Positions 8,650-18,500 of a stretch of 33,169 nucleotides of DNA are shown piece by piece. Source of the DNA: Candidatus Melainabacteria bacterium (GTDB lineage: Bacteria > Cyanobacteriota > Vampirovibrionia > Obscuribacterales > Obscuribacteraceae); assembly GCA_020853845.1 (NCBI GenBank), contig JADYYD010000068.1, positions 1-33,169 of the forward strand, in the 5' to 3' direction. The position numbers were made by a program, and so were the translations under genes. The stretch's first letter is position 1, and each line of letters starts with the position of its first letter. Under the pieces are notes generated by a model that saw nothing but the letters and a program-made list of their open reading frames with translations, made no database searches and was not told where the DNA came from.

Positions 8650-9000
8650 TGCTTTGTCCTCTAGACTGCCTCGTCTAAACGCAGATTCCGCTGGCTATTG
8701 TGCTTTTTCAGATACGGAGGCGGGGATATGCCAAACAGTATACAGCCGCCCGCCTGAGCGCGCATGTGATGGAAGTTAGGAGGGCGGAACCGGTGGGGGT
8801 GCAGCGACTGCAGCCTGAGCGGGGCAGGAACGCCATTTACAACCAAATTTCGCGCTTAATGCATGCAATAGCCCACCAGTATTGAGGTCTGGCGATTTTT
8901 TCTCTCGGTAAACCTGGCTGTTTACAGAGGTGCCGGAAGCTGAAAACCATGATAAAATACTCAAACTGACTTTCAGTCGGTACCTCTTTGCGTTTGCTAT
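8650..9000. other. Intergenic region before tRNA-Asn
   Basis: About 350 bp between the divergent YbjN-like operon and the tRNA. No convincing coding frame was found. A TTG-started minus frame at 8776-8964 gives a Pro/Ala-rich tail but has no ribosome site or family signature. The region must hold the promoters of the operon (minus) and the tRNA (plus). A TAAAAT -10-like element occurs near 8953-8958 and a small hairpin ACTGA/TCAGT at about 8965-8977, but no matching -35 was found. Confidence 0.4.
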
Positions 9001-9075
<75 letters not shown>

Positions 9076-9080
9076 ATTAA

Positions 9081-9112
9081 AAGCCCCGCCGGTTTATCGG
9101 CGGGGTTTTCTT
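9081..9112 (+). terminator. Intrinsic terminator after tRNA-Asn
   Basis: CCCCGCCG (9084-9091), 6-nt loop GTTTAT, CGGCGGGG (9098-9105), then TTTTCTTTT. Perfect 8-bp GC-rich stem with a T-tract starting 8 nt after the tRNA CCA end. Confidence 0.93.
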
Positions 9113-9329
9113 TTACAAGTTTTCGAAAATAGTATCACCGGTGGTGCTTCAGGTTTTTTGAAACCGGTGCAAGATTGCAAAATTGAATTGGATAAGCAGT
9201 TTATAAACATATCCTAATTTGCGGCTGGACACGTAACTGAATGGGCTTGTTCGGTTTCGATTAGACTTCTCCCATGTCCGAGTTGCTAAGAGTCTCTAAG
9301 ATAGTGCCCTGCCGTTTTCTGGAGATTTC

Positions 9330-10565
9330 GTGCATCAACTGACCGCACTACCATTTGCAACCGTTTCTGCTCTCGCCTTTTACGCAGTTCTTATCGCATT
9401 TTGTTTTCCGCAGATGCGCAAATCTTTCGATGCGTATTGCAAAGACGGGGAAAGAACGCAGTTGAGAGGCTTTGATTTCCTGCGCGGCTTGGCTGCTTCT
9501 TTAGTTGCGCTCGGACACGCCTATTGGTTCGGACATCCCTGCTTTGACTCGGCGGCGCGCTTTCTTCCGACTATCGAATGCTTTGCAAAGCCGGTCGGCA
9601 TTTTTGCTGTCTTAAGCGGCTTTCTCATCTATAAATCGGTGCTGTCGATAAAAGGCGTAGGCGGATTGAAGAATTATTTTCTGAAGCGCTTCTTCCGTAT
9701 CTATCCGATCTACTTTGTCAGTTTATTGCTGTGCGTGGCTTTCTATCAATATGGCTTGCTGTCAACGACACAGGGCGTGCAAAACCTTCAGCGTGATATT
9801 TTCATGCTGCACATTTTTCCTTTTTCCAACGGCGCTAATCCTGTCTACTGGAGTTTGTACGTCGAGGTCGCATTCTATTTCGTACTTCCTCTATTAGTTC
9901 TCGGCGCTCGCAAGCGCAATATTGTTCCTCTGGCATTTACGCTCCTTGCTTTTCTGATTCTTCTAGACACAGGCGATCAGTATTTCGGGCTTTGGAAGTT
10001 TTTCGTCTGCGGTGTGCTGGCTGCAGAAATTTCGCCCAAGCTTGGACGCTGGAGTTTGCCGGCTTTTATCGCCGGTGTCGGCATGGTGCTGTATGACTTC
10101 GGTGGCGCTTCGCACGATTGGATTGCTGCCTTGAATATTGGCTATACGCATCCAAGCCTCGACACTCTTGGACTGGCATTCGGAACAGCGATGCTGGTCG
10201 CAGCCTTGCCTAATTTGCAAGCGATAGGAAAAATCCTCGATGTGTTTCCTCTTAGGCATTTGGGAACGATTTCCTACAGCATTTATTTGATGCACATGAT
10301 TTTCTATCTGGCTGTCTTCCCGTCTTTAGGCATAATGAAAATGGTTCAGGTGCCGTGTGCCGATGCGCTGGCAGTGGGCAAATTGCCGGCATTGTTTCTG
10401 CCTCTGGTTATCTTGCCCGGTGCCTTATTCTGGTCACTGGTTTGCTTTGTCTTTGTCGAAAGGCCGGGGATTTTGCTTGGTCGATTTCTGACCGGAAGCA
10501 AATCAAGAGTGCCGGACAAATTGCCTGTAGCTCCTGTTAAAGAGCGTGAATCCGTAGCTGTTTAG
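9330..10565 (+). CDS. Membrane acyltransferase 3 family protein (OafA/YrhL-like)
   Basis: 411 residues with about 10 hydrophobic segments. The N-terminal catalytic pattern GFDFLRGLAASLVALGHAYW carries the conserved Arg and His of acyltransferase family 3 (RxxA...H), near residues 47-60. Later segments YWSLYVEVAFYFVLP and YSIYLMHM are also typical. These integral inner-membrane enzymes O-acylate (often acetylate) cell-surface sugars such as O-antigen, peptidoglycan or exopolysaccharide; the acceptor cannot be inferred. The start is a GTG at 9330 preceded by CTGGAG 5-6 nt upstream. It converges on the class A penicillin-binding protein gene with only 15 bp between stops. Confidence 0.88.
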   Translation: MHQLTALPFATVSALAFYAVLIAFCFPQMRKSFDAYCKDGERTQLRGFDFLRGLAASLVALGHAYWFGHPCFDSAARFLPTIECFAKPVGIFAVLSGFLIYKSVLSIKGVGGLKNYFLKRFFRIYPIYFVSLLLCVAFYQYGLLSTTQGVQNLQRDIFMLHIFPFSNGANPVYWSLYVEVAFYFVLPLLVLGARKRNIVPLAFTLLAFLILLDTGDQYFGLWKFFVCGVLAAEISPKLGRWSLPAFIAGVGMVLYDFGGASHDWIAALNIGYTHPSLDTLGLAFGTAMLVAALPNLQAIGKILDVFPLRHLGTISYSIYLMHMIFYLAVFPSLGIMKMVQVPCADALAVGKLPALFLPLVILPGALFWSLVCFVFVERPGILLGRFLTGSKSRVPDKLPVAPVKERESVAV

Positions 10566-10580
10566 GGTTAGTGCGGCAGA

Positions 10581-12620
10581 TCAGAATATCCTGCCGATTT
10601 TGCTTGCAAGCTTGCCGAAGAATGTTTTCACACCCCTTTGGCGATTGTGTTTCTCGGAGAAAGTCTCTTCGATCCCGTTTTGAACCTCTTCGATACCGTC
10701 GCCAATTTGTTCGACTCCGTCTTCAACAAATGTAGCGATCGAGAACGGCGCCTCTTTGATGAGAGGGCGTTGCGGGCCTGCAAATGCCAGCGTTTCGGCC
10801 GGGTGTTTGGCCAGGTAGGCGGACATATAATCGTGCCAGATGCCGGCCATGACACCACCACCGGTGACATGATTTCCGGCTACAGCCTGGTTGTCGTCAT
10901 TGCCCGCCCAGGTTGCCGTTACTACTTCGGGCGTAAAACCGACAAACCAGATATCCTTAGCTTTGTCGGCGGTGCCTGTTTTTCCGGCAACAGGGACGCC
11001 GGGCAGGTAGGCTCTGGTCCCTGTTCCGCGGCTGACCACATCCATGAGCGCGTCAACCATTTGGCGGCATTGTTCTTGAGGTAGTCTTTCTTCTCTTTGC
11101 GCTTCGAAAGCTTTATTGATCGACTTATCGCTGCTGGCGATGCGGCGGATGAACAAAGGTTGAATGTAAGTGCCCGAGCGAGCAATAGTCGCGTAAGCAT
11201 TTGCCATTTCCAGAGGAGACACCGCACACGTGCCCAGAGGCAAGGATGGGAAGGCATCCATTTGACTGGAGATGCCTGCTGCTTTAGCTGTCAACACTAC
11301 GTTTGCAAGACCGGTTTTTTGACCGACAGCAACGGCACAGACATTGCGAGATTTGGCAAGCGCGTCTCTTACCGTCATATTGCCGTAAAAGCCATCATCG
11401 AAATTTCGCGGAGAATAGGTCTTTCCGTCGGGCATTTGCAGAGATAGCGGTGCATCGTCCACCATCGAGTCCGGCTGTATGGCGCCATTGATCAAACCGG
11501 CCAGATAGACAAACGGCTTGAATGCAGAACCGGCGGTATGTGGATTCAGTGCTCTGTTCCAGGAAACTTTTCCATATCCGCCCACTCCGCCGACCATCGC
11601 AAGAACACCACCGTCTTCCACCGAGATTGAAACGAGTGCGCCTTGATTTATACCGCGCGGTGCACGTATTACGCCGCGTTGCAAACTTTTCTCGGCCATC
11701 GCTTGTGCGGTGGGGTCAAGATTGGTGTAAATAGAAACCGGCTTGGTCCAGAGTTGATCTCCGATTTGTTCTTTTGCAAGTGAGAGAACGTGGTTTACAT
11801 AGAAAGGAAATTTCAATCCGTAGTCACCATCTGCAAAACGCAGCGTTTCTTTGCGCGCCTGTGATGCTCGCAATCTAGATACCAGGTTGCATTCGACAAG
11901 CGCGTCCAGCACCTGATGCTGATTGGCGATTGCTGCTTTTCTGTTGGCTTTTTGACTGAATTCCGAGGGCGCTTTGATCAAGCCGGCTAAATATGCAGAC
12001 TCTGCAAGAGTCAGTTGTGATGCGTGTTTGTTGAAGTAGGCATTGGCCGCACGTTCGATCCCGTATGCGCCTTTGCCGAAATAAATCTGGTTGAGATAAG
12101 TCTCCAGCACTTTGTTTTTTGAATGACTTGCACTAATCAAAGTGGCCATGAAAGCTTCCTGCGACTTTCGAATTAAAGAGCGGTCATCAGGGTCTAAATA
12201 AAGAGTTTTTACCAATTGTTGAGTAATGGTAGAACCGCCCTCAACGACGTGGCCTGCCTGAAAGTTTTTCACCATTGCTCTGGCGATGCCCTGAGGGTCG
12301 ATGCCCATATGCTTGTAAAAGCTCTTATCTTCCGCTGCAATTACGGCATCGCGCATGTTGACTGAGATGCGCTCCAGAGGCACGGGCTCGACATTTTTCT
12401 CTTCATGAACCGTGGTCACAAGGCGATCGTAGCGATCGAAGATTTGTACATTCCCCTTCTGTGCATTCAGCGAAGGCAGGCTGATAAAGGGATAACTGGC
12501 GATGGATTTGACGCTGAATGCGGCTGCCAGACCCAGGAATGCGCATCCGACCAACGCTCTCGACCGGCGATTGGCAAAAAATGCACGAAGTTTTGGGTGG
12601 ATCTTGAATTGACTTGGCAT
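10581..12620 (-). CDS. Class A penicillin-binding protein (PBP1A-like)
   Basis: 679 residues, bifunctional peptidoglycan synthase. A short cytoplasmic N-terminus is followed by one membrane anchor at about 21-45. A GT51 glycosyltransferase domain (about 60-230) has the catalytic Glu97 in AAEDKSFY and the GGSTITQQLVK motif at 128-138. The transpeptidase domain has SAFK near residue 367 (active-site Ser), SRN near 427 and KTGTA near 548. All active-site motifs are intact, so both polymerase and cross-linking activity are expected on the outer face of the inner membrane. The C-terminal tail (after about 620) is a charged, repetitive segment. ATG start at 12620 with a weak ribosome site. Possibly cotranscribed after the lysine-tail gene, but a strong hairpin at 12725-12752 separates them. 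Confidence 0.95.
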   Translation of the reverse strand: MPSQFKIHPKLRAFFANRRSRALVGCAFLGLAAAFSVKSIASYPFISLPSLNAQKGNVQIFDRYDRLVTTVHEEKNVEPVPLERISVNMRDAVIAAEDKSFYKHMGIDPQGIARAMVKNFQAGHVVEGGSTITQQLVKTLYLDPDDRSLIRKSQEAFMATLISASHSKNKVLETYLNQIYFGKGAYGIERAANAYFNKHASQLTLAESAYLAGLIKAPSEFSQKANRKAAIANQHQVLDALVECNLVSRLRASQARKETLRFADGDYGLKFPFYVNHVLSLAKEQIGDQLWTKPVSIYTNLDPTAQAMAEKSLQRGVIRAPRGINQGALVSISVEDGGVLAMVGGVGGYGKVSWNRALNPHTAGSAFKPFVYLAGLINGAIQPDSMVDDAPLSLQMPDGKTYSPRNFDDGFYGNMTVRDALAKSRNVCAVAVGQKTGLANVVLTAKAAGISSQMDAFPSLPLGTCAVSPLEMANAYATIARSGTYIQPLFIRRIASSDKSINKAFEAQREERLPQEQCRQMVDALMDVVSRGTGTRAYLPGVPVAGKTGTADKAKDIWFVGFTPEVVTATWAGNDDNQAVAGNHVTGGGVMAGIWHDYMSAYLAKHPAETLAFAGPQRPLIKEAPFSIATFVEDGVEQIGDGIEEVQNGIEETFSEKHNRQRGVKTFFGKLASKIGRIF

Positions 12621-12724
12621 ACGACACTTTTAATCGCCTGAACTGCATTGAATTGACGGCGGGGTTTACCCTGCAGTTCCCGAACCTTATTTAAGCGATT
12701 TTTGAGAATTTGTCCGAAATGACA

Positions 12725-12752
12725 GAACAGCCGGACGCGTTGCCGGCTGTTC
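12725..12752 (-). terminator. Perfect 10-bp hairpin, likely terminator of the lysine-tail gene
   Basis: GAACAGCCGG (12725-12734) and CCGGCTGTTC (12743-12752) are perfect complements with an 8-nt loop. It lies about 62 nt downstream of the minus-strand gene that stops at 12815 and is followed on that strand by TGTCATTT, a modest T-rich run. It probably stops transcription before the penicillin-binding protein gene. Confidence 0.65.
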
Positions 12753-12814
12753 GATGTCAGTGCTGCGAAGTAAAGGGGGCCAAGGTTGATGCGGGCTGGA
12801 AAAGTGCCCTGAGC

Positions 12815-14026
12815 CTATTTTCGCCGTTTGGCAGTCTTGGTTTTTGCTTTGGCTTTGGTTTTCTTGGTAGCTTTCGTTGCTTTTTTGGCAGGCGGAGCGA
12901 CTTCTCTGGTGCGTGTCGAAGCTGCTTCTTTCGGTGCTTTGAAGGATGTTTCGCAGTACTTATCCATGCAATCGCCGGTAGTGCTGGCAAAATCCTTTTC
13001 GGAAAGCAGGTATTGCGATATGTCTTTTGCTTGCGCCTTGTCGAAATTGCTTAGATCGATGATGACCTGTTCCAGAACGGGCTCTTCAACAAAGGCAGGC
13101 TCGACGGCGCTGGAGGAATTGGCTGTTTCATTCGGTCCGAAGAGGTCCGGTTGTCCTTCTCTGTAGTCGAAATTCATGGTGTCGTCGTTGTCGTTAAAGC
13201 TGACTTTTGCTATCGCCATGTCGAAAAGTTCGCTGCTCAAATTGCTGTTTAGCGATCTTTCTTTGAACATCTGAGCTTTGGTGCGGTCGATCAGTTGGTG
13301 GAAGAGTTGCAGTATGAAAGCCATTCTCTCGGCGCCTGTTTTCTCTTCACCGTCCAGTGTCCAAGTGACCTTGGTGCCTTGAACTTCAGCGAATAGTTTG
13401 GCTACCGGTTTGTAGAATGACTCGACTTTGGTCAAACGCATAACTTTGTCCACGGGTAAGAGGAAAATATCTATGCGATTCTCGGTGCCGCGGAAAAGCA
13501 AGCTCCAGGTGCGGGTCGAAAAGCGGGCGCGGAAGTCTTTGCGGTATTCGAACGAGTCGTGAGCGCCGGGCAATTTGATTTGCTCGACAATGACTTCCGG
13601 ACCTGTGAGCACCGTATATAGTTCCGTATGGCCGACTGCCGTATTGACAAGACCGGCGTAAGGACTGAGTGTTTCCACTATCTTGGCGATATATGCATGG
13701 ATAGCATTGCTCTTGAGCTGCTCTTCCTTGGCTCGTTGTTTAGCATGCTTTTGCTCTTCTTCGAGGAAAAGTAGCGTTTCGTTGGCAAGATCTTCCAGCA
13801 ATGAGGCATGCTCATGTTCGATGGTCGTGCTGTTGAAGTGATTGAGCACGCTCTTGTTGTGTGAATTTTGTAATTCGAAGTTGGCGCCGCGCAAGTCTTT
13901 ATATATCTGTCTGTCTCTCTGGCGGGCCAGAATATTGACTTTGCCCCAGGCTCTCTGGAAGAACGGTTCTTTCTCGCGAACACCGGCGACGTTGAGCATA
14001 TAGCGGTAGTAAGGGTTGGTGGACAT
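12815..14026 (-). CDS. Unrecognised protein with lysine/alanine-rich C-terminal tail
   Basis: 403 residues; I do not recognise a family. The first ~60 residues are basic and aromatic (begins MSTNPYYRYMLNVAG). Residues about 60-115 look helical and charged, with runs such as LLEDLANETLLFLEEEQKHAKQ. A mixed alpha/beta region follows (about 115-250) with RTWSLLFRGTENRIDIFLLP and VTWTLDGEEKTG. The stretch about 290-350 is acidic, and the last ~35 residues are almost only Lys, Ala, Thr and Arg, resembling histone-H1-like or nucleic-acid-binding tails. No signal peptide or membrane helix, so it is cytoplasmic. ATG start with CAGGGATT 8 nt upstream. Own promoter probably in the 355-bp gap shared with the divergent glycosyltransferase gene. 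The DNA- or RNA-binding role is only suggested by the tail. Confidence 0.7.
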   Translation of the reverse strand: MSTNPYYRYMLNVAGVREKEPFFQRAWGKVNILARQRDRQIYKDLRGANFELQNSHNKSVLNHFNSTTIEHEHASLLEDLANETLLFLEEEQKHAKQRAKEEQLKSNAIHAYIAKIVETLSPYAGLVNTAVGHTELYTVLTGPEVIVEQIKLPGAHDSFEYRKDFRARFSTRTWSLLFRGTENRIDIFLLPVDKVMRLTKVESFYKPVAKLFAEVQGTKVTWTLDGEEKTGAERMAFILQLFHQLIDRTKAQMFKERSLNSNLSSELFDMAIAKVSFNDNDDTMNFDYREGQPDLFGPNETANSSSAVEPAFVEEPVLEQVIIDLSNFDKAQAKDISQYLLSEKDFASTTGDCMDKYCETSFKAPKEAASTRTREVAPPAKKATKATKKTKAKAKTKTAKRRK

Positions 14027-14166
14027 GGCTGAATCCCTGCAAAGATGGGTGAAGTCGGCACGCAGAAGCCAAGGCGCACGCTGGAAACCCTTACAGGTGC
14101 TTCGTCTTGCGGTGCGCGTTGCGCTCTATACTTGCATCTTACGCCGCCCGTGCGGGTTTGTGAATT

Positions 14167-14192
14167 CTCAAAAGCTATTCATCACTTTTGAG
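14167..14192. promoter_or_regulatory. Perfect inverted repeat, operator-like
   Basis: CTCAAAAG (14167-14174) and CTTTTGAG (14185-14192) are exact complements with a 10-bp spacer, giving 18 bp centre to centre. It is in a divergent promoter region and may be a dimeric regulator site; as RNA it could form a weak hairpin. Confidence 0.35.
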
Positions 14193-14206
14193 TATGGGAA
14201 AACCTA

Positions 14207-14247
14207 TATAGGCCCGGTATAGGCTCGGTATAGGCTCGGTATAGGGT
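14207..14247. repeat. 11-bp tandem repeat, about 3.6 copies
   Basis: Unit TATAGGCTCGG. Copy 1 at 14207-14217 has one change (TATAGGCCCGG), copies 2 (14218-14228) and 3 (14229-14239) are identical, copy 4 is partial (TATAGGGT). The period is close to one helical turn, so a protein could bind successive copies on one DNA face. Replication-slippage origin is equally possible. Confidence 0.75.
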
Positions 14248-14381
14248 CCAGCGGTTGGAACTTCTGAGCTTCTTTCCTGTCAGCGTAAACATCCGGGCAG
14301 ATTTCGTTGAAATTCAATGTCCGTCGCCCTTTTAGGTCCTGAGAAGCTGATAAGATTTATACTGCATGAGGATGCCGGAAG

Positions 14382-15575
14382 TTGCAAAGTCCATTTACTA
14401 TGGAATCGTCCTTTCCCGATCGCTATAAACAGATAGCTCAGACTGCCGAAGCGGCGGACGCTCCATTGCGGCTGGCGATGGTCAGTTGCGGGCTGGGCCA
14501 CGTCAATCGCGGTTTTGAAGTTTCGACCGCCCGCTGGTATTCGTCTCTTAAAAAAGATCCGCGTCTTAAAGTCCGGCTTTTCTCCGGGGGCACCTATCCT
14601 GAAAGCACTGTCGTTGCGAATCTGCCGCGCGACTTTCTTTTGCGCTGGCCTTTATTCATTGCTTCTTTATTCAATAAAAGGCGAGTATGGGAGTTTGCAT
14701 ACGGTGCCGAGATGGTGACCTTTGCAATCGGATTGCTTCCACACCTCATCTCCTTTCGCCCTGATGTCGTATGGACAAAGGAAGCGCCTTTCGGATATGT
14801 GCTCATTTTCTTCAGAGATTTATTGAAACTGAAATTCAAAGTAGTCATCGCCAATGGTGGCGGGTTCAAACCGAACACAATCAAGCTCTTCGATTTTGTA
14901 CAGCACCTGCAGCCGACGTCTTTTGAAACCGCGCTCTCTTTCGGCATTCCCAGAGAGAAAATGCAGGTTTTGCCGCATTTTGCCAGGTATGTGAAGCCCG
15001 AAGCTCCTCGTGATCAGGTGCGAGAAGAGTTTGGCCTGCGCGAGGATGATTTTGCCGTCGTCGTAGTGTCGGCGTGGAATTGCTATCACAAGCGCATCGA
15101 TTACATCATCAATGAAGTCGCACAAATAGACGATCCGAAAGTAAAACTGATTTTGTGCGGGCACCCTGAGCCGGACACTGCTTATTTGAAAGACCTCGGC
15201 AAGAAAGTACTGGGCGATCGAATTCAATGGCTTACTTTGCCGGCCGAAGGCGTACACAAAGCTCTTTATGCCTCGGATTGTTATGTCATTGCCAGCATCG
15301 ACGAGGTGTTCGGCGCAGCGACTGTTGAGGCGGCTCTGGCGGAAAAACCGATTGTCTGCCATCCCAATGCAGGCACGAAATATATTCTCGGCAATTATGT
15401 CGGTGATACCGACCTCTCATCACCAGGGGCGCTGGCTGCCGCTCTTTTGCATGTGAGAAAGAACCCTCCCACGGCAGATCGTCTCAAAGAAATACGCAAC
15501 AGTGTCAACAGCAAATTCAGTGAAGAAGTGCTGTCGGCTCAATTTGTCGAAGCGATTGTCGGACTGAAGAACTGA
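14382..15575 (+). CDS. Glycosyltransferase (GT4-like, GT-B fold)
   Basis: 397 residues. The N-terminal half has LRLAMVSCGLGHVNRGFE, a Rossmann start with a Gly/His acceptor loop. The C-terminal half has AVVVVSAWNCYHKRIDYII, then the nucleotide-sugar motif DEVFGAATVEAALAEKPIV (a variant of FGxxxxEAxAxGxPVV, with Glu at the sugar-binding position) near residues 307-325. It transfers a sugar from a nucleotide donor to an unknown acceptor; the neighbouring acyltransferase and penicillin-binding protein suggest envelope or surface-glycan work, but they are not in the same operon. The start is uncertain: a TTG at 14382 (GAGG about 10 nt upstream) or the ATG at 14400. It converges on the hybrid kinase gene with only 16 bp between stops. 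Confidence 0.85.
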   Translation: MQSPFTMESSFPDRYKQIAQTAEAADAPLRLAMVSCGLGHVNRGFEVSTARWYSSLKKDPRLKVRLFSGGTYPESTVVANLPRDFLLRWPLFIASLFNKRRVWEFAYGAEMVTFAIGLLPHLISFRPDVVWTKEAPFGYVLIFFRDLLKLKFKVVIANGGGFKPNTIKLFDFVQHLQPTSFETALSFGIPREKMQVLPHFARYVKPEAPRDQVREEFGLREDDFAVVVVSAWNCYHKRIDYIINEVAQIDDPKVKLILCGHPEPDTAYLKDLGKKVLGDRIQWLTLPAEGVHKALYASDCYVIASIDEVFGAATVEAALAEKPIVCHPNAGTKYILGNYVGDTDLSSPGALAAALLHVRKNPPTADRLKEIRNSVNSKFSEEVLSAQFVEAIVGLKN

Positions 15576-15591
15576 AGCCGCCCGCCGCCCT

Positions 15592-18500
15592 TCATTTCTT
15601 GTTAGTTATCCACTGGACAACGTCTTCGTAGGCTCGTTGCAGCTCGTCGAGCGCGACATTGGCTCTGTAAGTATCGGTTTCCTTGGAAGCATGTTCCAGG
15701 TTCAGGCTTTGCGCATGCATCTGCCTGGCGCCGATGACGGACGCTATACCGGCAAGCTGATGCGCGACCCGGGCGCTTTCGCTGAAATCATGAGCCAGAG
15801 CGGCGCGCTTCAGTGCTGTCATCAGCGACTCCGCTTCATCTGTGAATGTTTGCAGTATTTCGCTGAGCGCTTCGCGCCCGTACTGTTCATCCAGCCATTC
15901 CATGTCCACCGGTGTGGGGGCGAAGTCTTCCTGAAGATCGGCTTTTGTGACTTCGCGTGGCATGACTGTGAGCTGGTCCAATTCACTGACTTGAAAACGC
16001 GCACTGTGAATGAGATCGCTGATTGCCACTTCGTCGTTGGTCATGTTGATGAATTGCTTGACCGGCTGTTTCTGCTCGGTCATCCAGCGTTTGATCAATG
16101 ATCGAATGTCATCGAGCGAGACAGGTTTCGTGAGAAACTCATCCATGCCGGCGGCAAAACATTTTTCGCGATCTTGCGGCAAAACGGAGGCGGTCAGAGC
16201 AACAATCGGAGTGTGTTTGCGGCCGCGCTCTTCAATGCGCCTTATCTGGCGAGTCGCTTCGAAGCCGTCCATAACAGGCATCTGGCAGTCCATGAGAATG
16301 AGATCGTAGTTTTGACCGGCGGCGCTGCTGACGGCTTCCATTCCGTCTGAAGCTGTTGCTACTTCCACGCCCAGTCTTTTGAGCTGGCGAGTGGCTAATT
16401 CTCTCAAGGCAGGATTATCCTCGACCAGCAAGACTGTCTTGGTGGAAAGGTGCATGGCGGCAGCATGGGCGGCATCCAGTGCGGGCAAGTCTTCGCGAGT
16501 CTCCACCTGCTGATCGAAATCGTTAGACACCGAATGCAAGAAGTCACTGAAGCGAAATGGTTTGACCAATATTTTGGCAAAGCCCGCCTCTTTCAACTTG
16601 CGATGATACTCTTTGGAATCAATGTGGGTGAGGGCGACCCAGCGAATTCGATCCGCATAAGGAGACAGATTCATCATCTCGATTTGATTGCGCGGGTCGA
16701 TGGCTCGATTCGACATGTCAACGAACAGCCTGATCGGATAGTCGTTTTTCTGCGCCATCTTGGCTATCATCCACTCTGTTTCTTCAATTGATTCGGCCGC
16801 TTTGTGCTCGATTCCACGTGCATACGAATACATGGTCAACGATTCCGAGGTGAAGCGATCGTTGGAAACGATGATCAAACGTGTAGTCTCCACTTCCGCA
16901 TGAGCCGGTGCGCCGTGCTGCGCGCCGAGATAATCCACGCCGTCGGTGCGCAACGTCGCTGTAAACCAGAAGCTGGACCCTTCGCCTTCGTGGCTATCAA
17001 CGCCGATTTCGCCGCCCATCAGTTCTACCAGGCTCTTGCTGATAGCCAGTCCCAGACCGGTTCCCACTGTTTGAGTGCCCGTCTTTCCACGGGCTTGGCT
17101 GAATGGAAGAAAAAGTGTTTCCTTCGCTTTAGGAGTCAGCCCGCAACCAGTATCGATTACCGATGCGGAAAAGGTAACGCTGTGATCGGCAAGCGAAAGT
17201 TTTTCCACTCGGATCATCACGCTGCCTGATTCCGTGAATTTAAGAGCGTTTCCACAGAGATTGACCAGAATTTGCCGCAGTCTCTTCGAGTCACCTTTGA
17301 GAATCAAAGGCAACGCAGGGTCGACGAAAGTCGATAGGGACAATCCCTTGCTGCGAGCCGTCGTTCCCAGCATCTCCGCCACGTCTTCTACGAGGGTGCG
17401 CATATCGAAGCTTTCCGAGGTGAGCTCCAGCTTCTTAGCTTCGATTTTCGAGAGGTCAAGGATGTCGTTGACGATGCCCAAGAGATTATATGCGGAGCTG
17501 TGCAGCGTGTTGGCAAGCTTTCTCTGGTCTTCGGTCAAGTCCGTATCGAGAATCAGCTCAGCCATGCCGATTACGCTGCTCAAAGGCGTGCGAATCTCAT
17601 GGCTGAGGCTGGCAATGAAATCTGACTTGGTTTTCGAAGACTCGATTGCTCTTTGGCAGGCAGTCCTCAATTCGTCGGTAAGCAGCTTCAAGCTGTCATT
17701 CTTGGAACCCGCTTCCGTTATCTGCTCTAAAAGCGCCTTGTTGAGACAATTGACTTCATCCTCATGGGCTTTGCGCTCGGAAATGTCATGCATGAATGCA
17801 CAAACGGTGCCCGTTTCCTCGCTGCCTACGGGAAATATTGCCGACTCGATGGGAAACTCGTGACCGGCTTTGTGAAGGGCGACCGTCTCAGAGCGCGTGT
17901 TGAAAAACTTCTTTTGCCCGGTAGCGTTCAGGCGTGCCATGCCTTCTTTATGTGTTTGCGCCAGCGCCGGCGGAATTATAGTTTCTTCCAATGTGCGACC
18001 GACGATTTCTCCGCGCGACCAGCCGAAGGTTCTTTCCGCTTGTGGATTCCAATCGAGAATGCGGCCGTTTTTGTCGATAGCGACAAATGCGTCTGTTGCT
18101 TTGTCGAGAATAGAGCGTGTTCGATCCGCGCTTTCGTGCAAGGCGGCTCCGGCAAGGCGGCGTGCCATATCGAGACGTCCCAATTGGCGGCAGGTCCGCC
18201 AGACCACCCAGAAGAACGCCGTGATCATTGAAATAACAAGCAGAATGCTGCCTGCTTCCGCATTGACCAATCCGGAGCTTTCACCGGCCACTCTCAACCA
18301 GCCGAAAAGGATCGGCAGACCGATGGCCGTAGGCAGCAGCGTGCGAGCCATGAGACCGCCGGCATCACCGTTGCTTATCACCACCATCAAGCCTTCACGC
18401 GGTCTGGAGCAGAGAATTCCCAGGCTGAGGACAAGAAACGCGATGGCGGTCGGCAGTTGCATGTTGTTGAAACTGTCGGGCAATGCGAAAAAAGGAAGCT

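Larger units (their letters stand above)
14027..14381. other. Divergent intergenic region with structured repeats
   Basis: 355 bp between the lysine-tail protein gene (minus) and the glycosyltransferase gene (plus). No coding frame is convincing. It contains a perfect 8-bp inverted repeat (14167-14192) and, 14 bp later, an 11-bp tandem repeat (14207-14247). Promoters for both genes should be here, but I could not identify clear -35/-10 pairs. Confidence 0.5.

Noticed and set aside
10581-12620. Whether the penicillin-binding protein is inactive or truncated
   Set aside because: Glycosyltransferase Glu97, SAFK, SRN and KTGTA are all intact and the length is normal for the class.
12710-13054. 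Plus-strand open frame rich in Phe, Gly and Cys opposite the lysine-rich tail
   Set aside because: It is the antisense reading of AAR/AAA-rich codons of the minus-strand gene; no independent support.
14207-14247. Could the direct repeats be a CRISPR array?
   Set aside because: The unit is only 11 bp and the copies are directly adjacent with no spacers; no cas gene is nearby.
15573-15594. Short TGAAG/CTTCA inverted repeat between the converging glycosyltransferase and hybrid kinase genes
   Set aside because: Only 5 bp with a 12-nt loop and overlapping both gene ends; too weak to call a terminator.
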